Below are positions 41,553 to 52,422 of a stretch of DNA of 64,000 bases, piece by piece. Origin of the DNA: Aquipseudomonas alcaligenes. Its GTDB lineage: Bacteria; Pseudomonadota; Gammaproteobacteria; Pseudomonadales; Pseudomonadaceae. The stretch covers positions 124,001-188,000 of the forward strand of contig NZ_QJRX01000002.1 of NCBI RefSeq assembly GCF_003205495.1. The letters are read 5' to 3'. The notes under the pieces are model-generated. The model ran no database searches. It saw only the letters and a list, made by a program, of their open reading frames with translations, and had not been told where the DNA came from. Within the stretch, counting starts at the first letter, position 1. Every line of letters starts with the position of its first letter. The position numbers were made by a program, and so were the translations under genes.

Positions 41553-41653
41553 CGGAGAGTCCTCATCAGCGGGCCGTTTCGCGGCGCTTGTGGCGCCTCT
41601 GCTCGGCCTCTTGGGCAGCGCTGTCTGTGCTGCCTCGGGGCAACGGGACGCCT

Positions 41654-41682
41654 ATAGTCCCGATGGGGAGGCGTGAAGTCAA
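41654..41682 (-). promoter_or_regulatory. Candidate sigma-70 promoter for panBCD
   Basis: On the minus strand TTGACT (41682-41677), a 17-nt spacer and GACTAT (41659-41654). The -35 is good and the -10 is weak. It lies about 100 nt upstream of panB, in the 150-nt gap after folK. Confidence 0.4.
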
Positions 41683-41702
41683 TCGCGGGTGTTACCGCGC
41701 TG

Positions 41703-42194
41703 TTACGGCGTTACCAGGCGCTCCAGGCCCGCATAGGGACAGGCGGCGAGCAGTTCCGGCAGGCGGCGGCCGTCCGGCAGCTGCAGGTCGGCTGGGGCGA
41801 TCTCGGCCAGCGGGTAGAGGACGAAGGCGCGGGCGTGAATGTGGTAGTGCGGCACGGTCAGGCGCTCCTCGGCGAGCAGGCGTGAGCCGAACAACAGGAT
41901 GTCCAGGTCCAGGGTACGCGGGCCCCAGCGCTCGACCTTGCGCTCGCGGCCCTGTTCCAGCTCGATGCGTTGCAGGGCGTCGAGCAGCTGCAGCGGTGCC
42001 AGCTCGGTGTCCAGCGCGGCCACGGCATTAACGTAGCGCGGCTGGTCGGGCGGGCCCAGCGGGTCGCTGGCATAGAAGGAGGAGGTGGCCGCCAGGCGGC
42101 TGGCCGGCAGTTCGGCAAGCGCGGCCAGCGCCGCCCGCAGCTGCTGGAGCGGCTCGGCCAGGTTGCTGCCGAGGCCGATGTAGACCCTTTCCAT
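41703..42194 (-). CDS. folK: 2-amino-4-hydroxy-6-hydroxymethyldihydropteridine pyrophosphokinase
   Basis: Transfers pyrophosphate from ATP to the pterin that FolP then uses. The product is 163 aa with the N-terminal YIGLGSNL and the HPPK signature RWGPRTLDLDILLFG, whose D96 and D98 bind magnesium. Its ATG overlaps the pcnB stop by one base (TGATG), so it is translated from the pcnB message. Confidence 0.96.
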   Translation of the reverse strand: MERVYIGLGSNLAEPLQQLRAALAALAELPASRLAATSSFYASDPLGPPDQPRYVNAVAALDTELAPLQLLDALQRIELEQGRERKVERWGPRTLDLDILLFGSRLLAEERLTVPHYHIHARAFVLYPLAEIAPADLQLPDGRRLPELLAACPYAGLERLVTP

Positions 42195-43600
42195 CAGTCC
42201 CCGGCCGGCGCGTCGCTGCGCGGGCCGCGGCGGCGGTTGCGCCCGCCGCGGCGGCGCTTGCGTGCCGGTGCGCTGTCGTCGCCGTCATCCGCGCGGCTGC
42301 TGAGGTCGCGGATCATGGCGCGGCGTTCGCTGTCGCTGGCGTCCTGGTAGTCGGTCCACCAGTCGCCCAGGCCGCCGGTCTGCTCGCCGGCCTCTTCGCG
42401 CAGCAGGAGGAAGTCGTAGCCGGCGCGGAAGCGCGGGTTCTCCAGCAGCAGGTCGGCACGCTTGCCCTGGCGCCGTGGCAGGCGCTCCTGCATGTCCCAG
42501 ATCTCGCGGATCGGGATGGTGAAGCGCTTGGGCACGGCGATGCGCTTGCACTGCTCGACGATCAGGTCGTGGGCCGCTTCCTGCATCGCCGGGATCGGCG
42601 GCATGCCGCGCTCCTGCAGCTGCGCGGCGCGCGCCGGCAGTGCCGGCCAGAGCAGGGCGGCGAAGAGGAAGGCGGGGGTCACCGGCTTGCCCTGGGCGAT
42701 GCGCTCGTCGGTGTTGGCCAGGGCCTGGCGGATCAGCTCGCCGGCATAGTCGGGATCGCGCTCCAGGGCGCGGGCGCTGGCCGGGAACAGCGGGGCGAAC
42801 AGGTCGTACTCGAGCAGCAGCTCGAAGGTGCGCTCGGCGTAGCCGGCGAGGAACAGCTTGAGCACCTCGTCGAACAGGCGTGCGGCAGGGATGTCGCGCA
42901 GCATCGGCGCCAGGCGACGGATCGGCGCGGCGCTGTGTTTCTCGATGTCGAAGTCCAGCTTGGCGGCGAAGCGCACGGCGCGCAGCATGCGTACCGGGTC
43001 TTCCAGGTAGCGCTGCTCGGGGTCGCCGATCAGGCGGATCAGGCGGTTGCGGATGTCGTGCACGCCGTGGGCGTAGTCCAGCACGCGCTCGCTGCTGACG
43101 TCGAAGTACAGGGCGTTGATCGTGAAGTCGCGGCGCTGGGCATCGCTCTCCTGACTGCCGTAGACGTTGTCGCGCAGGATGCGCCCGCTCTCGTTACGGG
43201 CGGACTGATGGCTGTCTTCCTCGTCGTCGCCCTGCGGGTGGTTGCTGCGGAAGGTCGCCACCTCGATGATCTCGCGGCCGAAATGCACATGCGCCAGCTT
43301 GAAGCGGCGGCCGATCACCCGGGCGTTGCGGAACTCGGCCCGCACCTGCTCGGGGGTGGCGCTGGTGGCCACGTCGAAGTCCTTGGGCTGCACGCCGATC
43401 AGCAGGTCGCGTACGCAGCCGCCGACCAGATAGGCCTGGTAGCCGGCGTTCTGCAGGCGCTCCACCACGTTTACCGCATTGCGGCTGAACTGGCTGCGTT
43501 GCAGGGAATGCTGGCGCGGGCCGAGAATTTCCGGCGTGCTGCGGGGGCGGGCTTGGCGCTTGAGAGGTGAGCGGAACGACTTGAACAGCTTTTTCAGCAT
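42194..43600 (-). CDS. pcnB: Poly(A) polymerase I
   Basis: Adds 3' poly(A) tails that promote RNA decay. The product is 468 aa. The nucleotidyltransferase core has LVGGCVRDLLIG and the catalytic D74/D76 pair (KDFDVAT). RRDFTINALYFD and the RNA-binding helical part follow. The C-terminal tail is strongly basic (RKRRRGGRNRRRG). The start at 43600 gives the conserved MLKKLFKSF. The longer ORF to 43753 would run into crcZ. It follows crcZ on the same strand. Confidence 0.95.
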   Translation of the reverse strand: MLKKLFKSFRSPLKRQARPRSTPEILGPRQHSLQRSQFSRNAVNVVERLQNAGYQAYLVGGCVRDLLIGVQPKDFDVATSATPEQVRAEFRNARVIGRRFKLAHVHFGREIIEVATFRSNHPQGDDEEDSHQSARNESGRILRDNVYGSQESDAQRRDFTINALYFDVSSERVLDYAHGVHDIRNRLIRLIGDPEQRYLEDPVRMLRAVRFAAKLDFDIEKHSAAPIRRLAPMLRDIPAARLFDEVLKLFLAGYAERTFELLLEYDLFAPLFPASARALERDPDYAGELIRQALANTDERIAQGKPVTPAFLFAALLWPALPARAAQLQERGMPPIPAMQEAAHDLIVEQCKRIAVPKRFTIPIREIWDMQERLPRRQGKRADLLLENPRFRAGYDFLLLREEAGEQTGGLGDWWTDYQDASDSERRAMIRDLSSRADDGDDSAPARKRRRGGRNRRRGPRSDAPAGD

Positions 43601-43661
43601 GGGATGCACTGTTTGCAGGGATAGGCGGCCACAATTGCAGATCGCCGCAGGATTGGCGCGG

Positions 43662-43670
43662 ATTCTAGCA
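43662..43670 (-). promoter_or_regulatory. Candidate extended -10 promoter of pcnB
   Basis: On the minus strand TGCTAGAAT forms an extended -10 (TGnTAGAAT) 62 nt upstream of the pcnB ATG, downstream of the crcZ 3' hairpin. No good -35 is visible. Confidence 0.35.
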
Positions 43671-43724
43671 TCGGGAAGGGGAGTGGTGGAAAAGGCAGGC
43701 TGGGGAAAGCGAGGTGGGGTGAAG

Positions 43725-44078
43725 CTACTGGGGGAGCCGAAGCTCCCCCCCAAATAGGTGCGTGCTTTGTTTTTATTATTGTGCGGGCCTGTTGTTTTTG
43801 TTGTAGGCCCGTTTCGGGTAGCCCAAATCGGGTACCAGGAGCAAACGGATTGCTTTGGATGCTGATGCTGCCTTGATCATTCCGTGACCCAACCAGTGCA
43901 GGCGCTGCTTTAGTGCAGTTTTTGTTGTTCTCGGCCTGGTTGTGGGGCGAACCCCAAGGGCAAATCCTCTCCAAAAGAATCAGTTAGCTGCGCCTCCGCG
44001 TTGTTGTTTTTGTTGTGCTGGAGTCGTTCTGTATTGTTTTTATTGTTGAGGTTTCAAGCGTTGTTATTGTTGTTGTGC
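43725..44078 (-). ncRNA. crcZ: CrcZ small RNA (Hfq/Crc-titrating)
   Basis: Between cbrB and pcnB, the known Pseudomonas crcZ position. The minus-strand RNA (about 350 nt, ends approximate) starts with a CA-rich run (CACAACAACAATAACAA) and contains six such clusters matching AAnAAnAA, near 44061-44077, 44033-44048, 44001-44017, 43919-43930, 43791-43805 and 43767-43783. These are the Hfq binding sites that relieve catabolite repression. A sigma-54 promoter lies 11 nt upstream of the predicted start. The 3' end is placed at a very stable hairpin (GGGGGAGC, loop TTCG, GCTCCCCC on the minus strand; 43730-43749), although no U-tract follows. Established role: rises when CbrAB senses poor carbon sources. 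Confidence 0.9.
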
Positions 44079-44088
44079 CAGAGATAAA

Positions 44089-44103
44089 GCAGAAGCCGTG
44101 CCA
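44089..44103 (-). promoter_or_regulatory. sigma-54 promoter of crcZ
   Basis: On the minus strand TGGCACG-GCTT-CTGC matches the -24/-12 consensus TGGCACG-N4-TTGC with one difference. It is correctly placed for crcZ and implies activation by an enhancer-binding protein, known to be CbrB. Confidence 0.9.
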
Positions 44104-44162
44104 GTTTTTAAAATCACTTGTATTTCAATGGTTTATGATTTTATGGTGCAGGCGGCGGGCAG

Positions 44163-44201
44163 AAAAAAGCCGGGTTCCCGTTACCGATGAACCCGGCTTT
44201 T
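44163..44201 (-). terminator. Intrinsic terminator after cbrB
   Basis: AAAGCCGGGTT (44166-44176) and AACCCGGCTTT (44190-44200) form a perfect 11-bp stem. On the minus strand it is followed by TTTTTTCT. It separates cbrB from crcZ so that crcZ depends on its own promoter. Confidence 0.85.
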
Positions 44202-44228
44202 GTTACGCGATATTTGTGCGGGGTAACA
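44201..44228. promoter_or_regulatory. Candidate CbrB upstream activating site for crcZ
   Basis: TGTTAC (44201-44206) and GTAACA (44223-44228) form a perfect dyad separated by 16 nt, about 100-125 nt upstream of the crcZ sigma-54 promoter. From memory, the CbrB site reported in P. putida has the form TGTTAC-spacer-GTAACA with a spacer near 14. The different spacing lowers confidence. Confidence 0.6.
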
Positions 44229-44271
44229 GGCGCGGAACCTTTTGCGGCGAGGCCTGTCACCGTTGTCCCGC

Positions 44272-45687
<1,416 letters not shown>

Positions 45688-45752
45688 TGTGTTCTCTCGA
45701 CGGTCTCCGAATCCGCCGGGCTCGTGGCCCCTCGGCGGTTCTAGGTCACTAC

Positions 45753-48707
45753 TCAGGTCGCTGTGGACGTCGCTTCGACATAGCGCGGCAGGGTTACGCG
45801 GAAACGGGTTCCGCGCTGGCGCTCGGGATCGGCCGGGCTGTCGATGGTGATCTGCCCATAATGCTCTTCCACGATCGAATAGACCAGCGCGAGCCCCAAA
45901 CCGGTGCCCTTGCCGGGGTCCTTGGTGGTGAAGAAGGGTTCGAACAGGCGGTCCATGATCGCCTGCGGAATGCCCGTGCCCTCGTCCTCGACGATCAACA
46001 CCACGCTCTGCTCCTCGGCCTCGCTGCGCACGCGGATGGCGCCGCCGGCGGGCGAGGCATCGCGGGCGTTGGACAGCAGGTTGATCAGCACCTGGGCCAG
46101 GCGCTGCGGGTCGCCCTTGGCCAGGTGCTCGGGATCGCACAGGTTGTAGAACTGCACTTCGGTGCCATGGCGGTTCAGCGACAGCAGGCCGATGGCGTCC
46201 TGTGCCACTTCGGCCAGGCTCACCGGGTATTCGGCGCGCTGCTGCTGGCCGGCGTGGGCGAAGTTCATCAGCGACTGGACGATGCGCGAGATGCGCTTGG
46301 TCTGGTCGAGGATCTGGCTGCTGATCTCGCCGAGTTCCTCGTCGCCCTCGCGCTCCTCGCGCAGGTTCTGCGCCAGGCAGGCGATGCCGGTGACCGGATT
46401 GCCGATCTCGTGGGCCACCCCTGCGGCCAGGCGGCCGATGCTGGCCAGGCGCTCGGAGTGCACCAGCTGGTCCTCCAGCACGCGGGTCTCGGTGACGTCC
46501 TCGACCAGCAGCACCAGGCCGCTGTTGCCCGGCGCCAGCGGCTCGTCGATGGCCGCCTTGTGCAGGTTGAGCCAGCGCACCTCGCCGTCCAGTTGCAGGT
46601 GCTGCTTGTGCAGGTGCTCCTCGTCCTGGGCGATGAAGTCCTGCAGCAGCTCGCGCCAGGGGTGCTCCAGGCTGAGCAGGCGCGAGCCGACCACCTGCTG
46701 CGCGCTGATGCCGGTGAGTTCCTCCATGGCGCGGTTCCACATCAGCACTTCCTGGTCCTTGGCCAGCGAACATACGCCCATCGGCAGTTCCTGCAGGGTC
46801 TGGCGGTGGAAGCGGCGCAGGGCATCCAGTTCGGCGGCCAGGCCGGTGAGGCGCGACTGGTAATCCTCCAGGCGACTCTCGATGAAGTGGATGTCTTCGC
46901 TGACATAGGCCTCGCTGCCGGCCTTGTAGGGCAGGAAGGTTTCCACCATGTCCTGGGCCACGCTGGGGCCCATCAGGCCGGACAGATTGGCCTCGATGCG
47001 GTCGCGCAGACGGCGCAGGGCGTAGGGGCGGCGCTCGTCGAAGGGCAGGTGCAGGTCGCGCAGGGCGCGCTCCACTTCCTTCTGTGCGGTCACCGCGCCC
47101 AGCGGCTTGGCCAGCTCGGCGGCGAATTCCTGCGGCGAGCCGGCCACCAGCTCGCGGCGCTGCGGGCGGCGCACGTTGTCCACGGTGCAGGCCTCGGCGG
47201 CGCTTTTTTCTTCATCGCTGGCTTCTGTGAACAGCGACACCAGGGTGAACACCAGCACGTTGGCCGCCAGCGAGCCGACGGCGGCCAGGTGCCAGCTGTT
47301 CTCGTCGAGCACGTAGACGATGTCCAGCAGCGGCAGGTGCACGCCCTGCAGGTTGCTCACCAGCGGCAGCAGCATGCTCACCGTCCAGGCGGCGATGCCG
47401 GTGAGCAGGCCGGCGATGAAGCCGCGGCGGTTGGCGGTCGGCCAGTACAGCACCGAGAGCACGCCGGGGAGGAACTGCAGGGTAGCGACGAAGGCGACGA
47501 TGCCGAGGTTGGCCAGGTCCTGCTCGGCGCCCAGCAACAGGTAGAAGCCATAGGCGGCGGCGATGATGGCGAGGATCAGGCCGCGGCGCGTCCACTTCAG
47601 CCAGCGGTAGATGTTGCCTTCGGCCGGCGGCTGGTAGACCGGCAGCACCAGGTGGTTGAGCGCCATGCCCGACAGCGCCAGGGTGCTGACGATGATCAGG
47701 CCGCTGGAGGCGGACAGGCCGCCGACATAGGCGAGCAGGGCCAGGCTGCGGTCGCCGACGGCCAGGCCCAGGCCCAGGGTGAAGTATTCCGGGTTGGTGG
47801 TGGCGCCGATCTTCAGGCTGGCCCAGAGGATCAGCGGCACCGACAGGCTCATCAGCAGCAGGAGCAGCGGCAGGCCCCAGCTGGCGCTGACGATGGCGCG
47901 GGGGTTGAGGTTCTCGGTGAAGGTCATGTGGTACATGTGCGGCATGACGATGGCCGAGGCGAAGAACACCAGCAGCAGGGTGCGCCAGGGGCCTTCCTGC
48001 AGCGGCGTGTGCAGGGTGGCCAGGGCCTGCTGGTTCTGCAGCAGCCACTGCTCCAGCTCGGCCGGGCCGCCGAACACGCCATACAAGGCGTAGAGGCCGA
48101 TGCCGCCCAAGGCGATCAGCTTGACCACCGATTCGAAGGCGATGGCGAACACCAGGCCCTCGTGCTTCTCGCGGGTGGCGATATGGCGGGCGCCGAAGAG
48201 GATGGTGAACAGGGTGATCAGGGCGCAGAAGCCGAGGGCGAAGCGGTCCTGCAGCGGCTCGCGGGTGAGGATGCCGATGGAGTCGGCCACCGCCTGGATC
48301 TGCAGGGCCAGCAGCGGCAGCAGGCCGACCAGCATGAACAGGGTGGTGAGCACGCCGGCCCAGGTGCTGCGAAAGCGGAAGGCGAACAGGTCGGCCAGCG
48401 ACGACAGCTGATAGGTGCGGGTGACGCGCAGGATAGGGTAGAGCAGCACCGGCGCCAGGAGGAAGGCGCCGGTCACCCCCAGGTAGCTGGCGAGGAAGCC
48501 GAAGCCGTACTGGTAGGCCAGGCCCACCGTGCCGTAGAAGGCCCAGGCACTGGCGTAGACGCCCAGCGACAGGGTGTAGGTCAGCGGGTGGCGGATCACC
48601 CAGCGTGGGATCAGGCCCTTCTCGCTGGTCCAGGCCACGCCGAACAGCAACAGCAGGTAGGCGGCGCTGATCAGGATCAGCTGGCTGAGGTCAAAGCTCG
48701 TCGGCAT
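45753..48707 (-). CDS. cbrA: Sensor histidine kinase CbrA
   Basis: Membrane sensor paired with CbrB. The product is 984 aa. The N-terminal 480 residues form a solute:sodium-symporter-like domain with about 12-13 membrane helices. A linker/STAC-like region, a PAS domain (about 620-740), the HisKA box with H766 ([12 protein letters not shown]) and the ATPase domain ([30 protein letters not shown]) follow. Histidine uptake by the SSS part has been reported in Pseudomonas. The ATG lies inside the end of the cbrX-like ORF, suggesting translational coupling. Confidence 0.97.
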   Translation of the reverse strand: MPTSFDLSQLILISAAYLLLLFGVAWTSEKGLIPRWVIRHPLTYTLSLGVYASAWAFYGTVGLAYQYGFGFLASYLGVTGAFLLAPVLLYPILRVTRTYQLSSLADLFAFRFRSTWAGVLTTLFMLVGLLPLLALQIQAVADSIGILTREPLQDRFALGFCALITLFTILFGARHIATREKHEGLVFAIAFESVVKLIALGGIGLYALYGVFGGPAELEQWLLQNQQALATLHTPLQEGPWRTLLLVFFASAIVMPHMYHMTFTENLNPRAIVSASWGLPLLLLLMSLSVPLILWASLKIGATTNPEYFTLGLGLAVGDRSLALLAYVGGLSASSGLIIVSTLALSGMALNHLVLPVYQPPAEGNIYRWLKWTRRGLILAIIAAAYGFYLLLGAEQDLANLGIVAFVATLQFLPGVLSVLYWPTANRRGFIAGLLTGIAAWTVSMLLPLVSNLQGVHLPLLDIVYVLDENSWHLAAVGSLAANVLVFTLVSLFTEASDEEKSAAEACTVDNVRRPQRRELVAGSPQEFAAELAKPLGAVTAQKEVERALRDLHLPFDERRPYALRRLRDRIEANLSGLMGPSVAQDMVETFLPYKAGSEAYVSEDIHFIESRLEDYQSRLTGLAAELDALRRFHRQTLQELPMGVCSLAKDQEVLMWNRAMEELTGISAQQVVGSRLLSLEHPWRELLQDFIAQDEEHLHKQHLQLDGEVRWLNLHKAAIDEPLAPGNSGLVLLVEDVTETRVLEDQLVHSERLASIGRLAAGVAHEIGNPVTGIACLAQNLREEREGDEELGEISSQILDQTKRISRIVQSLMNFAHAGQQQRAEYPVSLAEVAQDAIGLLSLNRHGTEVQFYNLCDPEHLAKGDPQRLAQVLINLLSNARDASPAGGAIRVRSEAEEQSVVLIVEDEGTGIPQAIMDRLFEPFFTTKDPGKGTGLGLALVYSIVEEHYGQITIDSPADPERQRGTRFRVTLPRYVEATSTAT

Positions 48708-48867
48708 CGCGCTGGCTCTGCAGGATCAGGGTGACGACGATGAGGATCAGCCACAGCAGGTAGGGCCTGTACCAGGCACCCTGGGGGTCGATCCACCAGT
48801 CCATGATGGCGGGGGAGAACAGGTAGATGCCCACCACCAGGATCAGTACCAGTCGGTAGATATACAT
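48691..48867 (-). CDS. cbrX: Small membrane protein upstream of cbrA (CbrX-like)
   Basis: A 58-aa ORF starting MYIYRLVLILVVGIYLFSPA with two predicted membrane helices (about 4-18 and 36-50) joined by a short Trp/Pro-rich loop (IMDWWIDPQGAWYRPY), ending QRDADEL. It overlaps the first 17 nt of cbrA in another frame, so its translation probably delivers ribosomes to the cbrA start. A small membrane gene, cbrX, is reported at this position in Pseudomonas (from memory). Size, topology and overlap all fit. It may modulate CbrA. Confidence 0.8.
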   Translation of the reverse strand: MYIYRLVLILVVGIYLFSPAIMDWWIDPQGAWYRPYLLWLILIVVTLILQSQRDADEL

Positions 48868-48925
48868 AGGTCGGGTCCAAGCGCGATGGCCGGATGGTAC
48901 GGGAGCCGGTCGCGCCGCGAAAGCG

Positions 48926-49813
48926 TCAGCGCAACTGCGCTTCGGCCAGGGTGCGGCTGCACGGGATGCGCGCGGCGTCCCAGTGGGCGATGCCCCAGGC
49001 CAGCACTGCGCGCGGCGTGGCGCCGGCCAGTTCGGCCGGTGGCTGCTGGCCGAGGGCGCGCAGGGCGCGCACCAGCAGCGGCGGCGCCTGATCGGCCGGC
49101 AGCGGCGGCGAGCGGTAGCTCTTGCCCAGCTTGTGGCCGTCCGGCTGGATGATCAGCGGCACATGCAGGTAGCGCGGCTGGGGCAGGCCGAGCAGCTCCT
49201 GCAGGTACAGCTGGCGCGGCGTGGAGTCGAGCAGGTCGGCACCGCGCACCACGTCGCTGACGCCCTGCCAGGCGTCGTCCAGCACCACGGCCAGCTGGTA
49301 GGCATACAGGCCGTCGCGGCGGCGGATGACGAAGTCGCCGACCTCGCGGCCCAGGTGCTGGCGGAACTCGCCCTGCACCCGGTCGGTGAAACGGTATTCC
49401 AATTCGGGCACGCGCAGGCGGATGGCGGCATCGTGATCGGGATGGCCGGCGTTGCGGCAGGTGCCGGGATAGATGCCGCCCGAGCCTTCCAGCTGCTTGC
49501 GCGAGCAGGTGCAGGCGTAGGCCAGGCCCTGGTCGAACAGGCGACGGATCAGTGCGGCGTACTCGGCGTGGCGCTCGCTCTGGCGTACCAGTGCGCCGTC
49601 CCATTCGAAGCCGTAGGTTTCCAGGCTGCGCAGGATGGCATCCTGGGCGCCGGGCATCTCGCGCGGCGGGTCGAGGTCCTCCATGCGCAGCAGCCAGCGG
49701 CCGCCGACACTGCGGGCATCGAGGTAGGAGGCGAGGGCGGCCACCAGCGAGCCGAAGTGCAGGTAGCCGCTGGGGGTGGGGGCGAAACGCCCGATGTAGG
49801 GGGAGTCGTTCAT
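48926..49813 (-). CDS. gluQRS: Glutamyl-Q tRNA(Asp) synthetase
   Basis: Truncated glutamyl-tRNA synthetase paralogue that attaches glutamate to queuosine 34 of tRNA-Asp. The product is 295 aa, lacking the anticodon-binding domain. It shows the HIGH-like YIGRFAPTPSGYLHFGSL and KMSKS-like DGHKLGKSY motifs and a zinc site formed by C101, C103, Y115 and C119. The ATG at 49813 is chosen over an upstream in-frame start because it gives the compact family N-terminus. It is next to dksA, a common pairing. Confidence 0.96.
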   Translation of the reverse strand: MNDSPYIGRFAPTPSGYLHFGSLVAALASYLDARSVGGRWLLRMEDLDPPREMPGAQDAILRSLETYGFEWDGALVRQSERHAEYAALIRRLFDQGLAYACTCSRKQLEGSGGIYPGTCRNAGHPDHDAAIRLRVPELEYRFTDRVQGEFRQHLGREVGDFVIRRRDGLYAYQLAVVLDDAWQGVSDVVRGADLLDSTPRQLYLQELLGLPQPRYLHVPLIIQPDGHKLGKSYRSPPLPADQAPPLLVRALRALGQQPPAELAGATPRAVLAWGIAHWDAARIPCSRTLAEAQLR

Positions 49814-49865
49814 GAGGGGGAGGCTATCGGCTGGTGTCGGCGAATGCCAGTCCCGCAAAAGCAAA

Positions 49866-49885
49866 CGGGGCGCCAAGGCGCCCCG
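49866..49885 (-). terminator. Intrinsic terminator after dksA
   Basis: CGGGGCGCC and GGCGCCCCG form a 9-bp inverted repeat. On the minus strand it is followed by TTTGCTTTTGC. It is 21 nt past the dksA stop and upstream of gluQRS. Confidence 0.75.
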
Positions 49886-49906
49886 TTGTCTGGCTCTGCT
49901 TCCCGA

Positions 49907-50350
49907 TCAGGAGCCGAGCTGCTTTTCCTTGATTTCCGCGAGGGTCTTGCAGTCGATGCACAGGGTCGCGGTGGGGCGGGCTTCCAGGCGGCGAATGCCG
50001 ATTTCCACGCCGCAGGAATCGCACCAGCCGTACTCGTTGTCCTCGATCAGCTGCAGGGTCTCGTCGATCTTCTTGATCAGCTTGCGCTCGCGGTCGCGGG
50101 CGCGCAGTTCCAGGCTGAATTCCTCTTCCTGGCTGGCGCGGTCGGCCGGATCGGGGAAGTTGGCGGCTTCGTCCTGCATGTGGTGCACGGTGCGATCCAC
50201 TTCCTGCATCAGCTCCAGCTTCCACTTGTTGAGGATATCGGTGAAGTGAGCGCGCATCGCATCGCTCATGTACTCCTCGCCCTTCTTCTCTTTATAGGGC
50301 TCGAAGCCGCGAATCAGCTGGCTGTTGTTCTGTTTTGCTTTGGTGGGCAT
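49907..50350 (-). CDS. dksA: RNA polymerase-binding transcription factor DksA
   Basis: Works with ppGpp in the RNAP secondary channel to control stable-RNA and amino-acid promoters. The product is 147 aa with a coiled-coil whose tip carries D67 and D70 (DPADRA), and a four-cysteine zinc finger C110, C113, C131, C134. The start at 50350 gives the conserved MPTKAKQNNSQ. The longer ORF upstream has no family similarity. Confidence 0.98.
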   Translation of the reverse strand: MPTKAKQNNSQLIRGFEPYKEKKGEEYMSDAMRAHFTDILNKWKLELMQEVDRTVHHMQDEAANFPDPADRASQEEEFSLELRARDRERKLIKKIDETLQLIEDNEYGWCDSCGVEIGIRRLEARPTATLCIDCKTLAEIKEKQLGS

Positions 50351-50546
50351 GGATGACCGCCTCTCACTCTCTCTGATCCATTGCGCAGGATCTGTTCCTT
50401 TGCCGGCACGTACTCCGGGCCTGCGGCTGCAAGCGGGCGAACTTACCAGATCGATTCCGGCGATGCTACTCCCGGTTGTCCCGCCTGTTACAGGGTTACG
50501 GGACAGTTGGTTAGAATCCCTCCTTTTCCCCAATAAAGGAAGGCCA

Positions 50547-51728
50547 ATGGCCCAGTCCTTCAGTGCGCGCAGCCGCGCCATCGAACCCTTCCACGTCATG
50601 GCCCTGCTGGCCCGTGCCAACGAGCTGCAGGCCGCCGGCCATGACGTGATCCACCTGGAGATCGGCGAGCCGGACTTCAGCACCGCCGCGCCGATCGTCG
50701 CCGCCGGGCAGGCCGCGCTGGCCGCCGGGTACACCCGCTACACCGCGGCGCGCGGCATTCCGCAGCTGCGCGAGGCGTTGGCCGGCTTCTATGCCCAGCG
50801 CTACGGCGTGTCGCTCGACCCCGAGCGCATCCTGATCACCCCCGGCGGCTCCGGCGCCCTGTTGCTCGCCGCCAGCCTGCTGGTCGACCCCGGCAAGCAC
50901 TGGCTGCTGGCCGACCCCGGCTACCCCTGCAACCGCCACTTCCTGCGCCTGGTCGAGGGCGCCGCGCAGCTGGTGCCGGTCGGCCCGGAGAGCCGCTACC
51001 AGCTGACTCCGCAGCTGGTCGAACGGCACTGGGATGGCGACAGCGTCGGCGCCCTGGTCGCCTCACCGGCCAACCCCACCGGGACCCTGCTGCACCGCGA
51101 CGAGCTGGCGGCGCTGGCGAGCAGCCTGAAACAGCACGGTGGCCATCTGGTGGTCGACGAGATCTACCACGGCCTGACCTATGGCTGCGACGCGGCCAGC
51201 GTGCTGGAGGTGGACGACGAGGCCTTCGTGCTCAACAGCTTCTCCAAGTACTTCGGCATGACCGGCTGGCGCCTGGGCTGGCTGGTGGCGCCGGAGAACG
51301 CGGTGCCGGAGCTGGAAAAACTGGCGCAGAACCTCTACATCAGTGCGCCGAGCATGGCCCAGTACGCCGCGCTGGCCTGCTTCACGCCTGAGAGCCTGGC
51401 GATCTTCGAGGAGCGTCGCCACGAGTTCCAGCGTCGCCGCGACTATCTGTTGCCGGCCCTGCGCGAGCTGGGCTTCCGCATCGCCGTGGAGCCCGAAGGC
51501 GCCTTCTATTTATATGCCGACATCTCCGCCTTCGGCGGCGACGCCTTTGCCTTCTGCCGGCACTTCATCGAGACCGAGCACGTGGCCTTCACCCCGGGCC
51601 TGGATTTCGGTCGCCACCTGGCCGGGCACCATGTGCGCTTCGCCTACACGCAGAGCGTCGAGCGCCTGCAGCAGGCGGTCGAGCGCATCGCCCGCGGCCT
51701 CAAGACCTGGAATCCCGATGCGCTTTGA
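50547..51728 (+). CDS. PLP-dependent aminotransferase (class I/II)
   Basis: A 393-aa fold-type I aminotransferase. The PLP lysine is K234 in [16 protein letters not shown], with N176 (ASPANPTGT), D204 and Y207 (VVDEIYHGL) as cofactor contacts. The C-terminal substrate-carboxylate arginine lies near HHVRFAYT. The substrate cannot be told from sequence; aromatic, aspartate or branched-chain types share these motifs. AAAGGAAGG precedes the ATG at 50547. It is divergent from dksA. The stop overlaps the sfsA start by 11 nt. Confidence 0.92.
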   Translation: MAQSFSARSRAIEPFHVMALLARANELQAAGHDVIHLEIGEPDFSTAAPIVAAGQAALAAGYTRYTAARGIPQLREALAGFYAQRYGVSLDPERILITPGGSGALLLAASLLVDPGKHWLLADPGYPCNRHFLRLVEGAAQLVPVGPESRYQLTPQLVERHWDGDSVGALVASPANPTGTLLHRDELAALASSLKQHGGHLVVDEIYHGLTYGCDAASVLEVDDEAFVLNSFSKYFGMTGWRLGWLVAPENAVPELEKLAQNLYISAPSMAQYAALACFTPESLAIFEERRHEFQRRRDYLLPALRELGFRIAVEPEGAFYLYADISAFGGDAFAFCRHFIETEHVAFTPGLDFGRHLAGHHVRFAYTQSVERLQQAVERIARGLKTWNPDAL

Positions 51729-52422
51729 GCCGGCGCTGGAGGAGGGGCGGCTGGTGCGGCGCTACAAGCGCTTCTTCGCCGATATCGAGACGGTGAGCGG
51801 GCCGCTGACCATCCACTGTCCCAACACCGGCTCCATGCTCAACTGCCTGAATCCGGGCGGGCGGGTCTGGTTCAGCCGCAACGACGACCCGAAACGCAAG
51901 CTGCGCGGCACCTGGGAGCTGGGCGAGACGCCACACGGGCGCCTGGCCTGCTTCAACACCGGACGCGCCAATGCGCTGGTGGAGGAGGCGCTGTATGCCG
52001 GGGTGATCGCCGAGCTGGCCGGCTTCTCCGAGCTGCGCCGCGAGGTGCGCTATGGCGCGGAGAACAGCCGGGCCGATTTCCGCCTGGAGTTCGCCGGCGG
52101 GCCGGCCTATGTCGAGGTCAAGAGCGTAACGCTGGGCTATGCCGACTCGGCCGTGGCGGCCTTCCCCGATGCAGTGACCGAGCGTGGCAGCAAGCACCTG
52201 CGCGAGCTGGCGACACTGGCGCGGCAGGGCGTGCGCGCGGTGCTGCTGTACTGCGTGAACCTGTCCGGCATCGAGGCGGTGCGGGTGGCGCGGGAGATCG
52301 ATCCGATCTATGCGGCTGCCTGGCAGGAAGCGCGGGCGGCGGGGGTGGAGATGCTGGCTTACGGCGTGCAGCTCGCTCCCGACGAACTGCGTCTGGCCCG
52401 GCGCCTGGCGCTGGAGGACTGA
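51718..52422 (+). CDS. sfsA: Sugar fermentation stimulation protein SfsA
   Basis: A 234-aa SfsA-family protein, recognised by [14 protein letters not shown], the nuclease-like [12 protein letters not shown]...YVEVKSVTL segment (PD-(D/E)xK-type core) and [13 protein letters not shown]. Family members are reported to bind DNA; the true role is unclear. It starts inside the aminotransferase gene, and its stop overlaps the GNAT start by one base, so the three genes form a tightly coupled operon. Confidence 0.93.
   Translation: MRFEPALEEGRLVRRYKRFFADIETVSGPLTIHCPNTGSMLNCLNPGGRVWFSRNDDPKRKLRGTWELGETPHGRLACFNTGRANALVEEALYAGVIAELAGFSELRREVRYGAENSRADFRLEFAGGPAYVEVKSVTLGYADSAVAAFPDAVTERGSKHLRELATLARQGVRAVLLYCVNLSGIEAVRVAREIDPIYAAAWQEARAAGVEMLAYGVQLAPDELRLARRLALED

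Noticed and set aside
48677..48880. 67-codon minus-strand ORF overlapping the cbrX-like gene in another frame
   Set aside because: Pro/His/Arg-rich with no membrane segments. The 58-codon frame in the same place encodes two clean membrane helices and fits the known small gene upstream of cbrA.
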